Positions 1 through 15,200 of a stretch of 64,000 bases of DNA are shown piece after piece. Position 1 is the first letter of the stretch, and every line of letters begins with the position of its first letter. A program made the position numbers and the translations under genes. The DNA comes from Chrysomallon squamiferum (lineage: Eukaryota > Mollusca > Gastropoda > Neomphalida > Peltospiridae). The notes below the pieces were generated by a model. That model ran no database searches. It saw only the letters and a list, made by a program, of their open reading frames with translations, and was not told the origin of the DNA. Where the stretch lies: the NCBI GenBank assembly GCA_012295275.1, contig CM022673.1, positions 22,691,413 to 22,755,412 of the forward strand. Reading direction: 5' to 3'.

Positions 1-16
1 TATGTATGTGTATGTG

Positions 17-48
<32 letters not shown>

Positions 49-589
49 TACACACACATAATGGATATAAAATAACAAATGTTAAGAAATATGAATTTTA
101 TAGTTGCATTAAGCATTACTAATTTGTATTACTATCCTAATCGTCTTATTGTTTTTTATTATAACAAATTTACTAATGTTCATCTCAAAGATTGATCGGA
201 ATAAACCATCATTATGTTCATAAAAGAATAATAAATTAAAAAAAAAAAAAAAAAAGAATAAACAAATAAATAAATAAGATATCTTTCTATTCATTCTCTT
301 CTTCATTATATTTTATATTTTATTTTTGCTTTTTATTTTTCTTGTGTGTATATGGGAGTGAATGAATATTGCTTGATGTAATGTATATTACCCACAGCGA
401 ACGTACTAGTATGACCTCAAAGATAGAGTAGAATATCTTCTGATCTAATCAGTCTGAAGCAGTCAACAGCGAGTCTAAGATCTTACCTGTAGTATCAAAT
501 TTACTTTTATCTTTAACAGACAAACTTGTTTTTCTCACTATACTATTGACAAGGGCCAGACCCGTAAATGTTTGCGCGGAGGAGAGCTA

Positions 590-657
<68 letters not shown>

Positions 658-1414
658 AACAATAATAATAATAGTAAACCATCCATTTTCTTAAAAAGCA
701 TGTTATCGTTTTTTATTGACGTAATTAAATAATTAATAATATTTTGATGTAGAAAAAAACTACCATTTCCTTTATTATTAATTTATTAAAAGATGAGATG
801 AAGTGACAGTGATAAACATATGTGTGTGTGTGTGTCTGTGTCTGTGTGTGGATGTATATAGATAGATGTATAGATATATAAATCACAAATTTATAAAACT
901 ATGTGAATGGCTGCTTCTTAAAATGTCTACAAATCCGTTAGCGTATAAAATTTACAACAAGGAGGTTTAAGAAGTGAAAAAGTACATAATTTTTATCTTT
1001 AGACATTATGGCAACGGACCTGCGACCCCAATTTAAAATAAATTATCAGCTACACAACATTCTTTATGGGATGTCTTTATCTTTTCTCTCTGTTCACCGG
1101 GTATTTATTTGTATAAAAATAGTTAGGTGTTCATGTGCTGGTTACAAAATTGTTACAGAACACACACACACACACAGTTGTCGTTTTTGGTAGATGGAAA
1201 ATAGACTTATTACCATAATAAAAATCTAAATTTCTTAGTAAAAGAAATTCTAAATTCATAATACTTTTTTGGCAAATTGTTTTTCAGTTTCGAAAAAATA
1301 TATGTTTTTATTTTTGTATAAACACTGAATTAATCGGCCTGAGAAACAAGAATATTTTTAGTTTTAATAAAATAATTCAGCTTTCTTTGTGTCTAAGTTG
1401 TATGATATTTATAT

Positions 1415-1456
<42 letters not shown>

Positions 1457-1955
1457 TGTGTGTTTTTGAGAGAAAGAGAGAGAGAGAGAGACGTCATGTG
1501 CTTGTGTTTGGTCGCACCGGTAATAACTTGTATAAACATAAAGTTCAGATTTAGTGAAATAGTGGTAGTCATATAGGAATCATGTTTTTTTTTTTCATAG
1601 TTTGAATTGCATACTCAAATATTTGTTTAGAGCTTACATTAATGCATTTATTTCATAGCCTGTACTAAATCAAACTTCTTAATGGCATACAACTTTGCTT
1701 TGTTTGGAAAGAAAATATTTAAAGGTAACCAAAATTAACAACGGTAGACATTGTAACAATTCCCTTACTTCAACGCATATGCAGCCATCATATTGCAAAT
1801 AAATAAATAAATGAATAATCAGTATTATTATATTTCTGGTGATAGTTCAGTTTTTCACAAATATTTCCAGGCTAACAAAAACAAAGAAGGAACAAAGAAA
1901 CAAAATATTTTGAATAATAATAAAAGTTGAATAAAAGATTACAAACAGTAATATC

Positions 1956-2011
<56 letters not shown>

Positions 2012-4543
2012 GAGAATGCCATGCGAAAATAAGTCAATTTTCCATTCTCCGACTTCATGTTCCATAAGACTGTTGGTGCTGCATCTTTAATGAAATATCC
2101 GTTTCTGCCTCCGATAACCACACTAATAATCATCACAGTTCTTCCATAATGTAGTTAGCTAATATGTAGAATTAACGAATTGTGAAAATGGAAAACCTTA
2201 GTCGTCAGAACAATTATCTTTTGATAAAATATATATTTGTATATGTACATCTAGTTCGTCCGTAGTAACATCTTATTTTACATTTTATCATATTTAAGTT
2301 TACCATAAATCCACAATAAATCTGTCTTAATATTAGAAAATAGTTAGTAAAAATAATATAGATTTCAACAATCCAAAAGTACATATTGGAAAAAAAAAAA
2401 AAAAAAATGAACATATTAAAAATGTCACAGTAACTTAACTAAAATTACTTTTCATCTAAATTAGTTCTCTGGTTTTGTTACAGTTATATCTGTATCAGAA
2501 TAATTAATAATTACAATAATGTACTTGCGAATTATCTGTTCGAAAATATCAGTATTTTTGTAATTCATCTTTCTACTTTTGAAGTGTGCATTATTCACAT
2601 TGTTTATAGAATAACGATTTGTCTCGCGGTGGTCGCAATGAATAAGATTTATATTTCGGTCTGTCATAACGTCGATGATACACCCACATATTGTAACCAG
2701 AAAGTAATAAACCTTAATTATATTGCTTTTCTTTTCCTACTGATAGTAAATGAAAAAAAGAAATAAGAAGAGTGCACAAACCTTTAAAAAGTATTTTTCC
2801 GGTTTGTGTGCTTTTTCTTAAAGGGTTTTTTTCTGGTTTGTTTTTTTGGCTTTTGTTTTTTATTTCAAATTATTATTTCGAAAAACATAAAAATTATTGT
2901 AAACGATATATACAGTTTAAGTTAGAGCTGATTCTTTGATGTAATTGTTTAAGTGAAATTAAATATATACAAAGTATTCTTTGTCTTATCTCTCTCATAT
3001 TATATACAGTTCTCTTCTTATATTATTACATTTATTTATTATTTTGTGATTAAACAAATTCAAATAAAATTAATTAGAAATGTTGCGTATTTGGTGTAGC
3101 ACAAAGAAAAGTAATATAATGAAGTCACGTATCCTCTGATACACGTATTTTATTAACTTTTATTTATTATACTTTTTTTTTTTTTTTTTTTTTTTTATAT
3201 ATTTGGTGGGGTTTTGGGTGTTTTTTTTTTTGTTGTTGTGGTTTTTGTATTTTATTTTATTTTATTTTATTTTATTTTTTTTTTTATTTTTTTTTTTCGT
3301 GCTGTTTCTTATTTTCTGCTAAAAGTTTCAAACAAGATTTTGTACGTCCAATAGGCTATATAAAGATCCTAGTTTCCTTATTATTTTTAATAGATGCAAA
3401 AACAGCGATTATGAATTATGTCGAACAATTGTATTATTACATTTCTTACTTGAAGATTTATAAATTTCAAATTAAACAAGTTGATCATCATTGTAAATGT
3501 CATTTAAATATTGGATAATGATCGAACTTAATCACGCCGTAAGATTTTTGATTGTATAAAATGAATTAGTAATGTAACACGACAAAATAATGATACAATA
3601 AATAATAATAATAAATAAATAAAATAAATAAATAAATAAAAAGAAAGAGAGATTGCAAAGAAGTAATGAAAGAAAGATAATGACAAACATAAGAAAAAGA
3701 ATGAATCCTCCATGGTTTAGAGAAAGAAAAAAACAATCATACTAAAAGTAAAAATAATTAAATTTAGATGTTATATGTATATTTATTCCATAAAATCAGC
3801 AGTGGAAGTTATTTATTTCGTATGCATTGTATATAGTTTATGCAATTGTTTATGAAACTATTTATACAAGAAACGAATGGAGAACAGTAATCTGATTTAT
3901 TAAACTTACCAATATAAGCATAAGAAGTATACACAGCAGAAAAGAAGCCAGTTTGGTCCACACCTAAATGCTTGTGTGTATATACTTGGTATGGCTGTGT
4001 TAATTTACAAGCAGTAAACGTCAAATTACTAGTGATATAAAGTCAACCAGACCTCGTGGTTATAAAATTTTAAAGTTCAGACACACATATAAAGTACAAA
4101 ATTAAAATGTAAACAGAATCATTGGTGCTGCAATGGTTTCAGATCCATAAAAAAAAAATAAAAAAAATAAAAGAAACGTTAAGAATTTTCGAACGCAGAT
4201 TGCAAAAATAGAAGCAAAAAAAAAAAAAAAAAAAGAATGCAAAGATCTTTAAAGGATTATATATATATATATATATATTAAATACACTACTTCAATGAAA
4301 ATAATGTTTTAAGAATGTATGAATAAAACAAACTATAATATATATTATCTTTCTTTGACATATAATATGATACATGTTAAAAGCACATACACATCAAACA
4401 TATATTATATTACATTTGGGGATTATAGTTATATACACATCTATCAAACTAAATTTATTATTATTATTATTATTGTTGTTGTTGTTGTTTACGAAACTTG
4501 TAAATATTATTTTCTATTATTTAGTAAACTATTATTTATTTAG
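1..4543. other. Non-coding flank or first intron of SCUBE, rich in simple repeats
   Basis: No exon that I can recognise. The stretch is dominated by homopolymers and microsatellites: poly(A) followed by (AAT)n at about 591-673, (GT)n followed by (GA)n at about 1417-1490, (AAT)n at about 1956-2010, poly(T) and TTTTA repeats at about 3171-3300, and (AT)n at about 4258-4279. The short open frames here are low-complexity translations or lack coding character. SCUBE proteins begin with a signal peptide encoded upstream of the first EGF exon. I could not identify such an exon here, so it is either missed or lies left of the window. Confidence 0.6.
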
Positions 4544-6166
4544 GTAAGGATTGTGAACGAGGGACCCACTCGTGCCATAAGGATGCAATCTGTCTAAGTT
4601 CCAGACGATCCTATAAGTGTAGGTGTAAAGAAGGATTTTATGGTAACGGAAAAATATGTGTTGGTGAGTTCTTCCTTGCATTTCAGATAATATATTTCAT
4701 TTTATGGTTATTTCACTTAATCAGATTATATTTTATTAGGCTCTTGTAGTTATTATTTTATTTTATTTTATTTATTAGATGAAGACGAGTGCGAGTTTGA
4801 AAACGGTGGGTGTGCACATTCCTGTCAAAACAGTCCAGGTAATTACAGCTGCAGCTGTAGACTTGGATTTGAGTTAGCACCTGATGGACATAACTGCATA
4901 GGTATGTATATATATTATTAAATTTAAAAACACAGTTATTTTATTGTTGCTGGAGAGACTGTAAATTAATTACTTAACAAATTATTGACGAATATGGTCA
5001 TACACAATTAATTTTAGTGAATGTTTTAGACATTTTCAGGTATTAATGAATGTTTTGATAATTACCGCTATTAATGAGTGTTTTGATAATTACAGCTATT
5101 AATGAGTGTTTTGATAATTACAGATATTAATGAATGTTTTGATAATTACCGCTATTAATGAGTGTTTTGATAATTACAGCTATTAATGAGTGTTTTGATA
5201 ATTACAGATATTAATGAATGTTTTGAAGAACGAGGTGGATGTGCTCACCAGTGTGTGAACACAGTTGGCACGTTCCAGTGTAAATGCAATGCAGGCTATG
5301 GTCTTCAGTCTGATGGAAAGACATGTAAACGTAAGTGATATTTGACTTCTGTTGTTGTACAAAATATTCAAACATCAAGAACAGACAAATATTATTTAAT
5401 AATAATACTAATTGCTGACACTGAAAACTAAAAAGCTAATAAATAAAAATTCAGAATGTGTTTATTAATAACAAAACAATTTGTTTAGGAGCAAACTGTT
5501 CTAAATTTAAATAATTTAAAAATTAGATTAAATTTAGATAATACAGAAATCTGTTTATGGAAATCATCGAAACTATATTTAAAAAAGTTCATCTTGTTAC
5601 AGTAGGAATATGGTGTCAGAACATGCTAGGATGTTCTCACCACTGCAAATCCACTTCTCACGGACCAACATGTGCTTGTCGAGAGGGGTACAGAATACAT
5701 TCAGATGGAAAAACATGCATTCGTGAGTCGCATCATCCTCTACTCTTTCATTTAATTTTTTTTTATTAATATTATTATTTTTTTTACTTTTAAATTTTTT
5801 TTTAATAATTAATTAATTAATTTATTTATTTATTTATTTACTATTATTATTAATTTAATTTTGCAGGAGATTATTGCATTTTGATAAAATTATGAATTAT
5901 ATCTGCAATCTTAATCCAGATTTGGTTTTACAGGATTATATTTTCATAGTGAAAAAATTGTTATAAAACACCATTTTACAAATGTCTGATTTCATCAGCA
6001 ATTATACTTATGTTTCAGCTCAAATAAAACATTAATGAGAATTAATGTAAGATTTAATATACACAACTCCAGAAATTTAACAAAACATTTTTATAAATAA
6101 AGAAAATACTATTATTAATATTTCTTTTTCAGTTTCTTTCCAGACTACATAAAATGTATTTATTTA

Positions 6167-6210
<44 letters not shown>

Positions 6211-9200
6211 TTATGCCTAAAAATGGACTAGAAATACAGATTATATTAGATCAATAACAATCAGAGTATTTTTCCAGAAACATGTGCTGTAGGCAATGGA
6301 GGCTGCCAACACAACTGTCAGGACACATCAGATGGTCCTGTCTGCAGTTGTGCCCCAAAATACATCCTGCAAGATAATAAGAAAACTTGCATTGGTAAGT
6401 ACAGTTACCATTTTTAAAATCAGATAATGAAATTTATAACTTTTTGGGGACTGGAGTGCACATGCATGCTACGGGAAGGTAATTAATATTACTGTCTTGA
6501 ATTAGAATGTGATTTATACATTTTTGGGGGACAGGTGTATTTGGTATTAAATCTTCCCAGTTAAAGCAAAAGACTGCTTTTTTTTATTTTTTTTGTCAAG
6601 AACATTTGCTCATAAATGGTCCAAACAGCTTAATATATTCTGCTGTAAAGTTAATGCTTTCTGTTTAGATCTGGCAACACATATCATCATGTTGATTTAA
6701 CATTGCTACAAATATTGTTGTCGGAGAAAAATTATTATACAATCAGTATTATTTCATTTTCTCCACAGCTTTTGATCTTAAATAATAATAAATTAAGATA
6801 ATTTAGATCAATGTTTGAAATTATAAATAAAAATATTCATCATTTGAAAGGGATGGTAGCCCTTTTCTACATTCTGATATCTAATTATAGGCATGTATTT
6901 CTTCTGCATCTTGCTTCTTTTTTACATCATGAGTATACAACCGTTTTACAATAGTGTCTTTTCTTTGCAACATCTTATAAGAACTTTTTAAGCACTTTAC
7001 TTGTTTTGTATTTAAGTCAGGAGTAAAAATTATATACTAACACACACTAAAAATATTTGATGTTGAAATTTCACAATAATATATTAATTAGTTGTAAATT
7101 CTCTGTAGGAAAAGGTGAAGGTTTTTTCATTTCCTGTTTTAAAAATTATTGTTATTTTGTAATTGTTTATTCTTTCCCTAGTGCATCATTTAATATCATA
7201 ACATTTATTTTAAGTAATAGGTAATGTAGAGCTATTAATAAAAATGGGTTTTTCTTAATAGTATTAACATAACACTTTATAAAATGTTTACATGATTCAG
7301 ATTTAACTAACATTTATATCATAATAATTATTAAATAAAACCGATTAAGTTATTTATCTCTATAGAAGCTCTTTTAAAAAAAATTACATTTGCAATACTG
7401 CTTCTGCTATTTTAAAACATTTGACAAAATACTTTCAGTCTGTTATAAAAACCAGACTGTTGGCAAATATATAATTATTGCATTCTTCTAAAATATCAAA
7501 ATAATTTCAAGTGTACCAAATTTAATAATATTTTTCTACTTAAAGAAGCTGACGTTAGAGTGATATTTATTTAATAACATTCAGTTTTCACAATTAAAGA
7601 TGATAAACATTTTTAATTTTATTCCTCATCTTTCACTCTTTTCTTTCTCTCTTTGACTTTAAATTCAGCATCATGTGGGGTTAACAGGGGAGGTTGTGAA
7701 AGGAAATGTCTAGACACAAAGGCAGGTCCCCAGTGCTCTTGTCCCCGAGGCTATGAGCTGCATCAGGATGGCAAGAGTTGCCTTGGTGACGTATCTCTTC
7801 AAACCTCAGCTAGTTTTTTATTTGCTGCTTTATGTTTTTGTCTGTGTTATTCTCCCAGCTGACGGTGCTACTACCAGGTCTGTCCTGCTGTTCTAATCAA
7901 CATCTTTTAAAATATGGTTCATACAAAACCCCACCATCCTCTCATTTTGCTTCAAGAAGTATATAATTTACATATATTTCATACCTTCCAAAGCCTGAAT
8001 TGTACTGGCTTTAATACAGTTCTATCAGATTTATCTTTATTAATATTTATGAAAAAATACACAAGTCTGTCCAAGAGGGATTTTTTATAATGTAAAATAG
8101 TCAATATGCCGTATGTTACATATTTTAAAAAATATACAGATAAAGCAGACTTATTATTTTTTAAAGATCTATTTTTTACTCAAGTCATGGTACCAGGCTT
8201 TAATGACCATAAACTTAAAATAATATTAATAATAATCTTTATGTTTAAAATCAAAGTTAATGTAATTAATTTTGTTGAGTTTATTAGTTGCAGATGATAG
8301 AAATTTATCTAAAAAGGCATGATATTTAATATATATTTAATAATCAGTGTACTATTTGTATTGTTTTCAGTTTCAAATAATTTGTAAACTACATATATAT
8401 AACTTGTTTTGCTGTTCTTTTAAATTTTAAATTCTTCTTATGTTATAAAATCTTGCAGTTTTCAAAAGATAGTCATTTTAAGAATTCTGGACATGATTAT
8501 ATGTCAAGATGATGTCAGATATACATGAACTGTAAATCATAAAATGTTAATCATATCTCAATTCTTCATCAAGCTGTCAGTTAGGCTACAAGTATCATGT
8601 CTGCTTTCTAATTCTGTGACCTGTTATCTCAAAACTTTTTTGTTTAGCAGGTAAAGACTAACAATATCAACTGTTTTGTTGAAAAGGTTAGCTGAAATAT
8701 GCTTTACATGGTCACAATTATTATATAAAAAGACTTTGTTTTGCTTGTCTTTAAAATATTAATGTAATAACTTTACCACAGAGATATCATTAACAGCTGT
8801 AATAAGACAGAAAAAAACATTTGTCTTTTCAAATTGACCCACATTTATTCTACTAGTCTAAGTCTATAAATAAAGGAGCATGTGTTTGCATGGCTTATAA
8901 TAAACTGCAATATTCTTCCTGACACATTTTTATTTGCAGTATGTGTATTTTGTTATTATGCATTTATATACACACAGATTTATTTTAAAGCCTGCTGCAA
9001 ACATAATTAAGTTATTGAAGATACTTACCATTGATCAATTTGTACAGATTAAGCTTTAACCAAATAAAACATTTATTTTTCATGCATTAATTTATGTTAT
9101 GTTTGGTGGTAGAAATTACATGTGCATCTGATATAGCTTTTATATGAATAATAATTTTCAATACTTTTATTTCTTTGATTACAATAAAATGATTTAGTCC

Positions 9201-12200
9201 CCTCAATTATAATTATTGTGAAACAATAATCACAGAATATTAGAAAACAAAACGTGATCAAAATTTTAGTTATTTTTGAGCATGTAAACTAAAACTCTTA
9301 GTATATTGAGAACATTAATATTTTACTAAAGAAATCTTATTTATATCCATTAAAATTTAGAAACTTGAAATGATTATCAGTTTTTATATTTACTTGAACA
9401 AGATTAATCCTGTATATAACTGGTACAAACTTTCTTAAAATTCAACTAACAAAATAATAATAACATTTGCTAATATTGCTAGTCTTGAACTTTCATTTTT
9501 CAATTTTGGAGTAATTCTGTTGATCATATTAATATAACTATAGAGATATTTTTAACAAATTTTGTCATAGGATAATTTCATTGATGTGATTTTAATATGT
9601 TGTTTCATTCTTCTGTTTATCTCTTTAGATATCAATGAATGTGACTTGAAGAATGGCTTCTGCAGTCACATATGTGTGAACACTCACGGGAGTTATGAAT
9701 GTGTCTGTCCTAGTGGCTTCAAAGTCAATGCTGATCAGAGATCCTGTCAAGGTAAAGAAAAACTATATTATTATATCATGTTTATACAGTTGTGTCAACA
9801 AATCAATGTGGCCATGAATATGAGGTTCAGACATGCCTAGCTGTGGATATATCTTAGAATGCTGGGTCCTTGAACTGGTACATATAATGATAACTAAATC
9901 ATCTGACCTTCTCACCAAGATTTCAATTTCTAAAAAACATTCAGTATAAATGTTTGAGGACTTAATGTACATAACAATATTTTTAAATTACTTATTTAAC
10001 TACAAAGGCTGTATCAGATAGTAAACTGATATTATTAGAGTTATAAATTGATACTGACCTTATTGTTTAATTTCTTAACAGTTAAGACTTTCCATTGTTG
10101 TGAGAGTTTGTTTTCAGAATTCTACTATAGTGAGAATTTGTTTTGTTTTTCAGACATTGACGAATGTTTGGTGAATCGATCCTGTGACCACATGTGTGTG
10201 AATACATTAGGCAGCTTCCAGTGCCACTGCAAGACAGGCTTTCAAAACTATGGCCAGACCCACTGTGCAGGTGTGTTTCATTTCCAAAATAGCTATATAT
10301 ATATATATATTAATTTTCAGTTATTTTATATATTTAAGAATACACTATAGTAAATTGTTTTCTTAGTTTAATAAATAGCAATAAAAAGCTTACTACTAAT
10401 GAAAAATTGTTAAAAGATGTACAAATCTTTCCATCTTTATTTGCATTCATTTCCATAAAATTCATGCTGTTTGACAAAGAACATCTTATGTCTGTCTCAT
10501 GTTAAGGATGAATAAAATTTAATTTCATTTTAATGAATATAATTTGTTATATATTTTTTGTTTTATTGATTTTAGATACATACAGCTAAATTTCCAATTA
10601 AAAAAAAAAATGTGTGTTGGAAATTATTTTTTCAAAATACTAATTTAATGTTGTATTGTTTTTAGATATTAATGAATGTTCAGTGAATAATGGTGGCTGT
10701 GAGCACCTGTGTTATAATATTGAGGGATCTTTTTATTGTGCCTGTAGATCTGGCTTCAAGTTACACCCCAATCAGAAGGACTGCATCTGTGGGTATTTTT
10801 TCATTAATCATCGTTTCAGACAATCATCATTTCTTTTTTTCTTTTTAAAGTCATTATTTAGATTATTCACATAAAGAAATTAATGTTGCTGTTTCTCTCT
10901 AGCAATAAACACTTGTGCCCCGTTGAAAGTTCCTGCCAAGGCAACAATGACTTGCCAGAATACAGGAGGTGGAGAGAGACAGTGTGTGATTGCCTGCAAC
11001 AGCCATGCCAGGTTTTCAGTACCTGTGAAACATCAGCAGTATGAACTAACATGTGGACCAAGCAGTGGCTACAAGTGGACTTTTGAAAAAGATAATATTA
11101 CATTTCCTATGTGTTCAGGTAGAATAAATTTTATTTAAAAAGACACATTTCAAATACTGTTGTTTCTTAACTTGAGGAAAGTTAAATACAAAACAGCTTC
11201 AGGAAAAATCCAGTAAATGTTCTGCATTAAAAACCTACTTTTATATTTGTGTAAGCAAATCTCAGAATATTTTGGAATCAAGCTAAACAGAGACATTAGG
11301 CTTTTCTACCTTTTAATTTGTTATTTTTTAATTCAGTTAAAAATATACTTAGCATATTTTCAGTTACAGTGTTTTTGGTATATAATGGTAATCTCTGTGA
11401 GTATACAATGTTTTTATATCCAAACACACACACATACACATACACACATACATACATACACATATACACATACCATAAACACATTTTATATATCTAATGT
11501 ACATACTGTTTGAATACTGATTTATTTTCTCATACAGAGAAAATATTCCCTCCAAGTTTCAAGAGGAAAGCCACATTTGTGTTTGTGATGGACAAAAAAT
11601 GTCATTTCCACAAGACTGCAGTGCAGCATCTCGTGTCAAATCTAACACAAGTTCTCAATGGTAGCTCAGTTCTTTTTTTTTATCATATGTAATGAGTCTA
11701 AATTCTCTTATTCACAATAAATGACAGAAAACAAAATAAATATAAAATGTTAAGTTTTAATATTTTCTTTAAAAAAAGACACACAAAAGATTAAAAAAAG
11801 AAGAAAAACAAAACAACAACAAAAAACCCCCAGATATTTTTCATTAAATTTACATTTACCATGAGTGAAATTTATATATGAAGAGTTCAGTTAGGTTATT
11901 ACTTTTTTTTTTTTTATTCTTCCTTTTCATAATAATTATCACTGACATAAACTGATATATTTCACTACTTTATGCGAAAAGTTTGTTAGTATATTGAAAG
12001 TCAGTTAAATTATTATAGAGTTAGGTGTTCAGTTATATATATTATATTAATAAACTTTCACAGAACAAAAGAAATTTAAATGCACCAAGAAATGTCATGT
12101 GAATTACATGGATATGAAGTGTGGATCAAGAAGAAAGAAATTCCAGCGTCATGTTCGAGGGACTCACAAAACTTTAATAACAGCTGAATTTGAGCTGCAG

Positions 12201-15200
12201 ATGAATCCAAAGAAACCTTCTGGTAAACTAAATCCTTCTTTTAAAAATGTTAATGCAAACTGTATTTTAGAAAGTTAATTTCCAGAAACAGCAAACTGCT
12301 TAGTTCAAATGCATTATATATATATATATATTACTTTTACTATGATACAATGTTGTGTCTGTATTTGTTCTGGTGTTAGAAATTTCTTCACAATTCATTT
12401 TGTTTTTCAGAACACTGTAATTCCGAATGCATGAGCAAGAGAACCCAGAGAAAGCTGAGGAAGGCATTTCGATCTCTGAAACGATCAATTAAGAGAGAAA
12501 AGTTTTATGTCAAGTAACTATACTCTATCTTTAATAAATATGTTTTATTATCTTATTGAAGAAGTAGTTTATTTATAAATGTTCTATACTTGCTTAAAAT
12601 AAATGTGAAATAAAATTATTACACTTTCAATCCTCATTATACAAAACTGGTATGTTTAATACTAAGTGTTAATAGGGGTACCGTATCCAGTACAACACTT
12701 GTTTTGTGTAGAGTACAACTCTTGTTTTGTGTACAGTGTAACACGTGTTTGGTGTAGAGTGTAACACTTGTTTTGTGTACAGTGTAACTCGTGTTTTGTG
12801 TACATTATAACACTTGTTTTCTGTACATTGTAACACTTGTTTTGTGTACAGTGTAACACTTGTTTGGTTTAGAGTGTAACACTTGTTTTGTGTACAGTGT
12901 AAAACTTGTTTTGGGTACATTCTAACACTTGTTTTGTGTACAGTGTAACACTTGTTTGATGTAGAGTGTAACACTTGTTTTTCATATAGGAACATTTGTG
13001 TACAGTGTAACACTTGTTTCATGCACTCTATAACACTTGTTTGATGCACAGAATAACACTTGTTTGATGCACAGAATAACACTTATTTGATGCACAGTAT
13101 AACACTTGTTTGATGCACATTATAACACTTGTTTGATGCACAGTATAACACTTGTTTGATGCACTTATAACACTTGTTTGGTTCACAGTATAACATTTAT
13201 TTGATGCACAGTATAACATTGTTTGATGCACAGTATAACACTTGTTTGGTGCACAGTATACCACTTGTTTGATGCAGAGTATACCACTTGTTTGATGCAG
13301 AGTATACCACTTGTTTGATGCACATTATAACACTTGTTTGAGGCACAATATACCACTTGTCTGGTGCACAGTATAATACTTGTTTGGTGTACAGTATAAA
13401 GCTTGTTTGTGTACTGTATAATAATTGTTTGGTGTACACTAGGTCACATTTTTAGGTTATTTTCCCACTTTAAACAGTACTGCATTTTATGATATAACTG
13501 TTTTTGTGCATTTGGTTCCCATTAATTGAACTTTTAATTAAATTATCACTTTTTGCATCTTGAAATGGTATGGGTATCATAAAAAAAGAAGAAATTAATG
13601 TTTTATCTGTTATTAAAAATGTTTGTATCTCATCTGGAGTTGTTGTTATATGCAGGTTTGAGGGAAACAAATATGAAGTTTTAAAAAGATCTTTTAAACC
13701 AGAAAAAGCTATTGAGGTGGCCTGTCGTCCAGGAAATGTACTTATAAAGAAAATGTGTGGTATGAAAATTCACTTATAGTATGTATATAAAAAATATTTA
13801 AAAATTAAAAACCTATTACATTAACCAATGAGAACAATCACAGAAGATGGAAAAATACTTTGAAAGAACATAGGTTACGGTTTTAATTATTTAGTTATTT
13901 ATATAATTATTTAGTGTAAGGCACAAAATTAATGATATAAGAATGATTTATTCACACTTAGTGCCTAGTTCAGGTTTTCTGGATCATTCTTGCACAACTT
14001 CTACAATTTACTAAGAGCAGTCAGTAATGTGAAAACAGCAACCATGATCTGGACAACCAGTAGTTAACATTTGTGACCATGTCCTATGATCAACAGTCTT
14101 CTAAAGAAACATAAATATTATGTAGACTTTTTGTTATGCCATCCTTAATATGTTAATGAAAAACAGAACTTTCTTTTTCACAGTGGCATGTAGTATTGGA
14201 AGCTACTTCAGTAATGTATCAGAAAAGTGTGAGTTATGTGAAGGAGGAACATACCAGGATCAAGAAGGCAAACTCTCCTGTAAGGCCTGTCCAAACAAAA
14301 CACAAGGAGTAGGCATCATTGGTGCAAAAAGCCCAGCAGAATGTTCAGGTTAAACAGTTTACAGTTCAACATATTTTTTTTTTTTTTTAAAGATAATATA
14401 CTCTCTAGTCAATGTTAACAAATTTGTGAAGTTTATTGAATAATTCTGTTGATTGAGTAAATTACTTGATCATTTTAAAACAAAAAAAATAAATCAAAAC
14501 AAACCAAAAAACATATTTAAAAATTAAAAATTAAATAAATAAACAAATAAATAAATAAATATTATAAAAATACAGTATGGTTTAGAATTTAAGATATATT
14601 CATTTACTGACAGTGGTGTTGTAGATGAATTTATTACTTCTTTTTTTTAAATTTTCCAGATGTTTGTAATCCAGGTTACTTTTCTGAGAATGGATCAAAG
14701 CCATGTCATCCATGTGGTATTGGGTCATATCAACCAGAGTATGGACGAACATCTTGTATACCATGTGGTGCTGGTATGAGAACCCGGACACTGGCAACAA
14801 CTAATTTCAAAGGCTGTGCGATGTCTGGTATGTCTAAAGAATCATAAACATAAAAAGAATCTGTTATCTAAATAGACCTGTATATGTATTATGTATATTA
14901 AGGTTAATGACTGTCAAACCTCACTAACAAACATACATTTATTTTTAAAACTACATATTACACTTTATATTTACATATACAGATCTTTCATTTTACAGGA
15001 TGTAATTTACATGATAAAATTATTCTCCTGTTTTAACAATTATTGGATTAAACACAATACATTCATAGCATATTTAATTAAAATATATAATATTTTATGT
15101 CCTTATTACAGAAATGTGTTTGCCAGGACACTACTACAGTGTAAAACAACATCACTGTCTCAAGTGTCCCATTGGAACCTATCAGTCTAAATCAGGATAT

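Noticed and set aside
1008-1193. Frame starting MATDLRPQFK as the SCUBE first exon
   Set aside because: No signal peptide, no phase-1 donor to join the EGF exon at 4544, and it ends in a (CA)n run.
1847-2136. Poly-Ile and poly-Leu frames on the minus strand
   Set aside because: Two frames of the same (AAT)n microsatellite.
12662-13439. Four overlapping minus-strand open frames of 65-137 codons with Cys/Lys-rich repeats, suggesting a repetitive protein
   Set aside because: They come from the 23-bp minisatellite read in successive frames; the reading frame closes only every 69 nt by chance of the unit, and the region is inside a SCUBE intron.
12688-13440. Possible CRISPR-like repeat array
   Set aside because: Units are contiguous with no spacers, and the host genome is eukaryotic.
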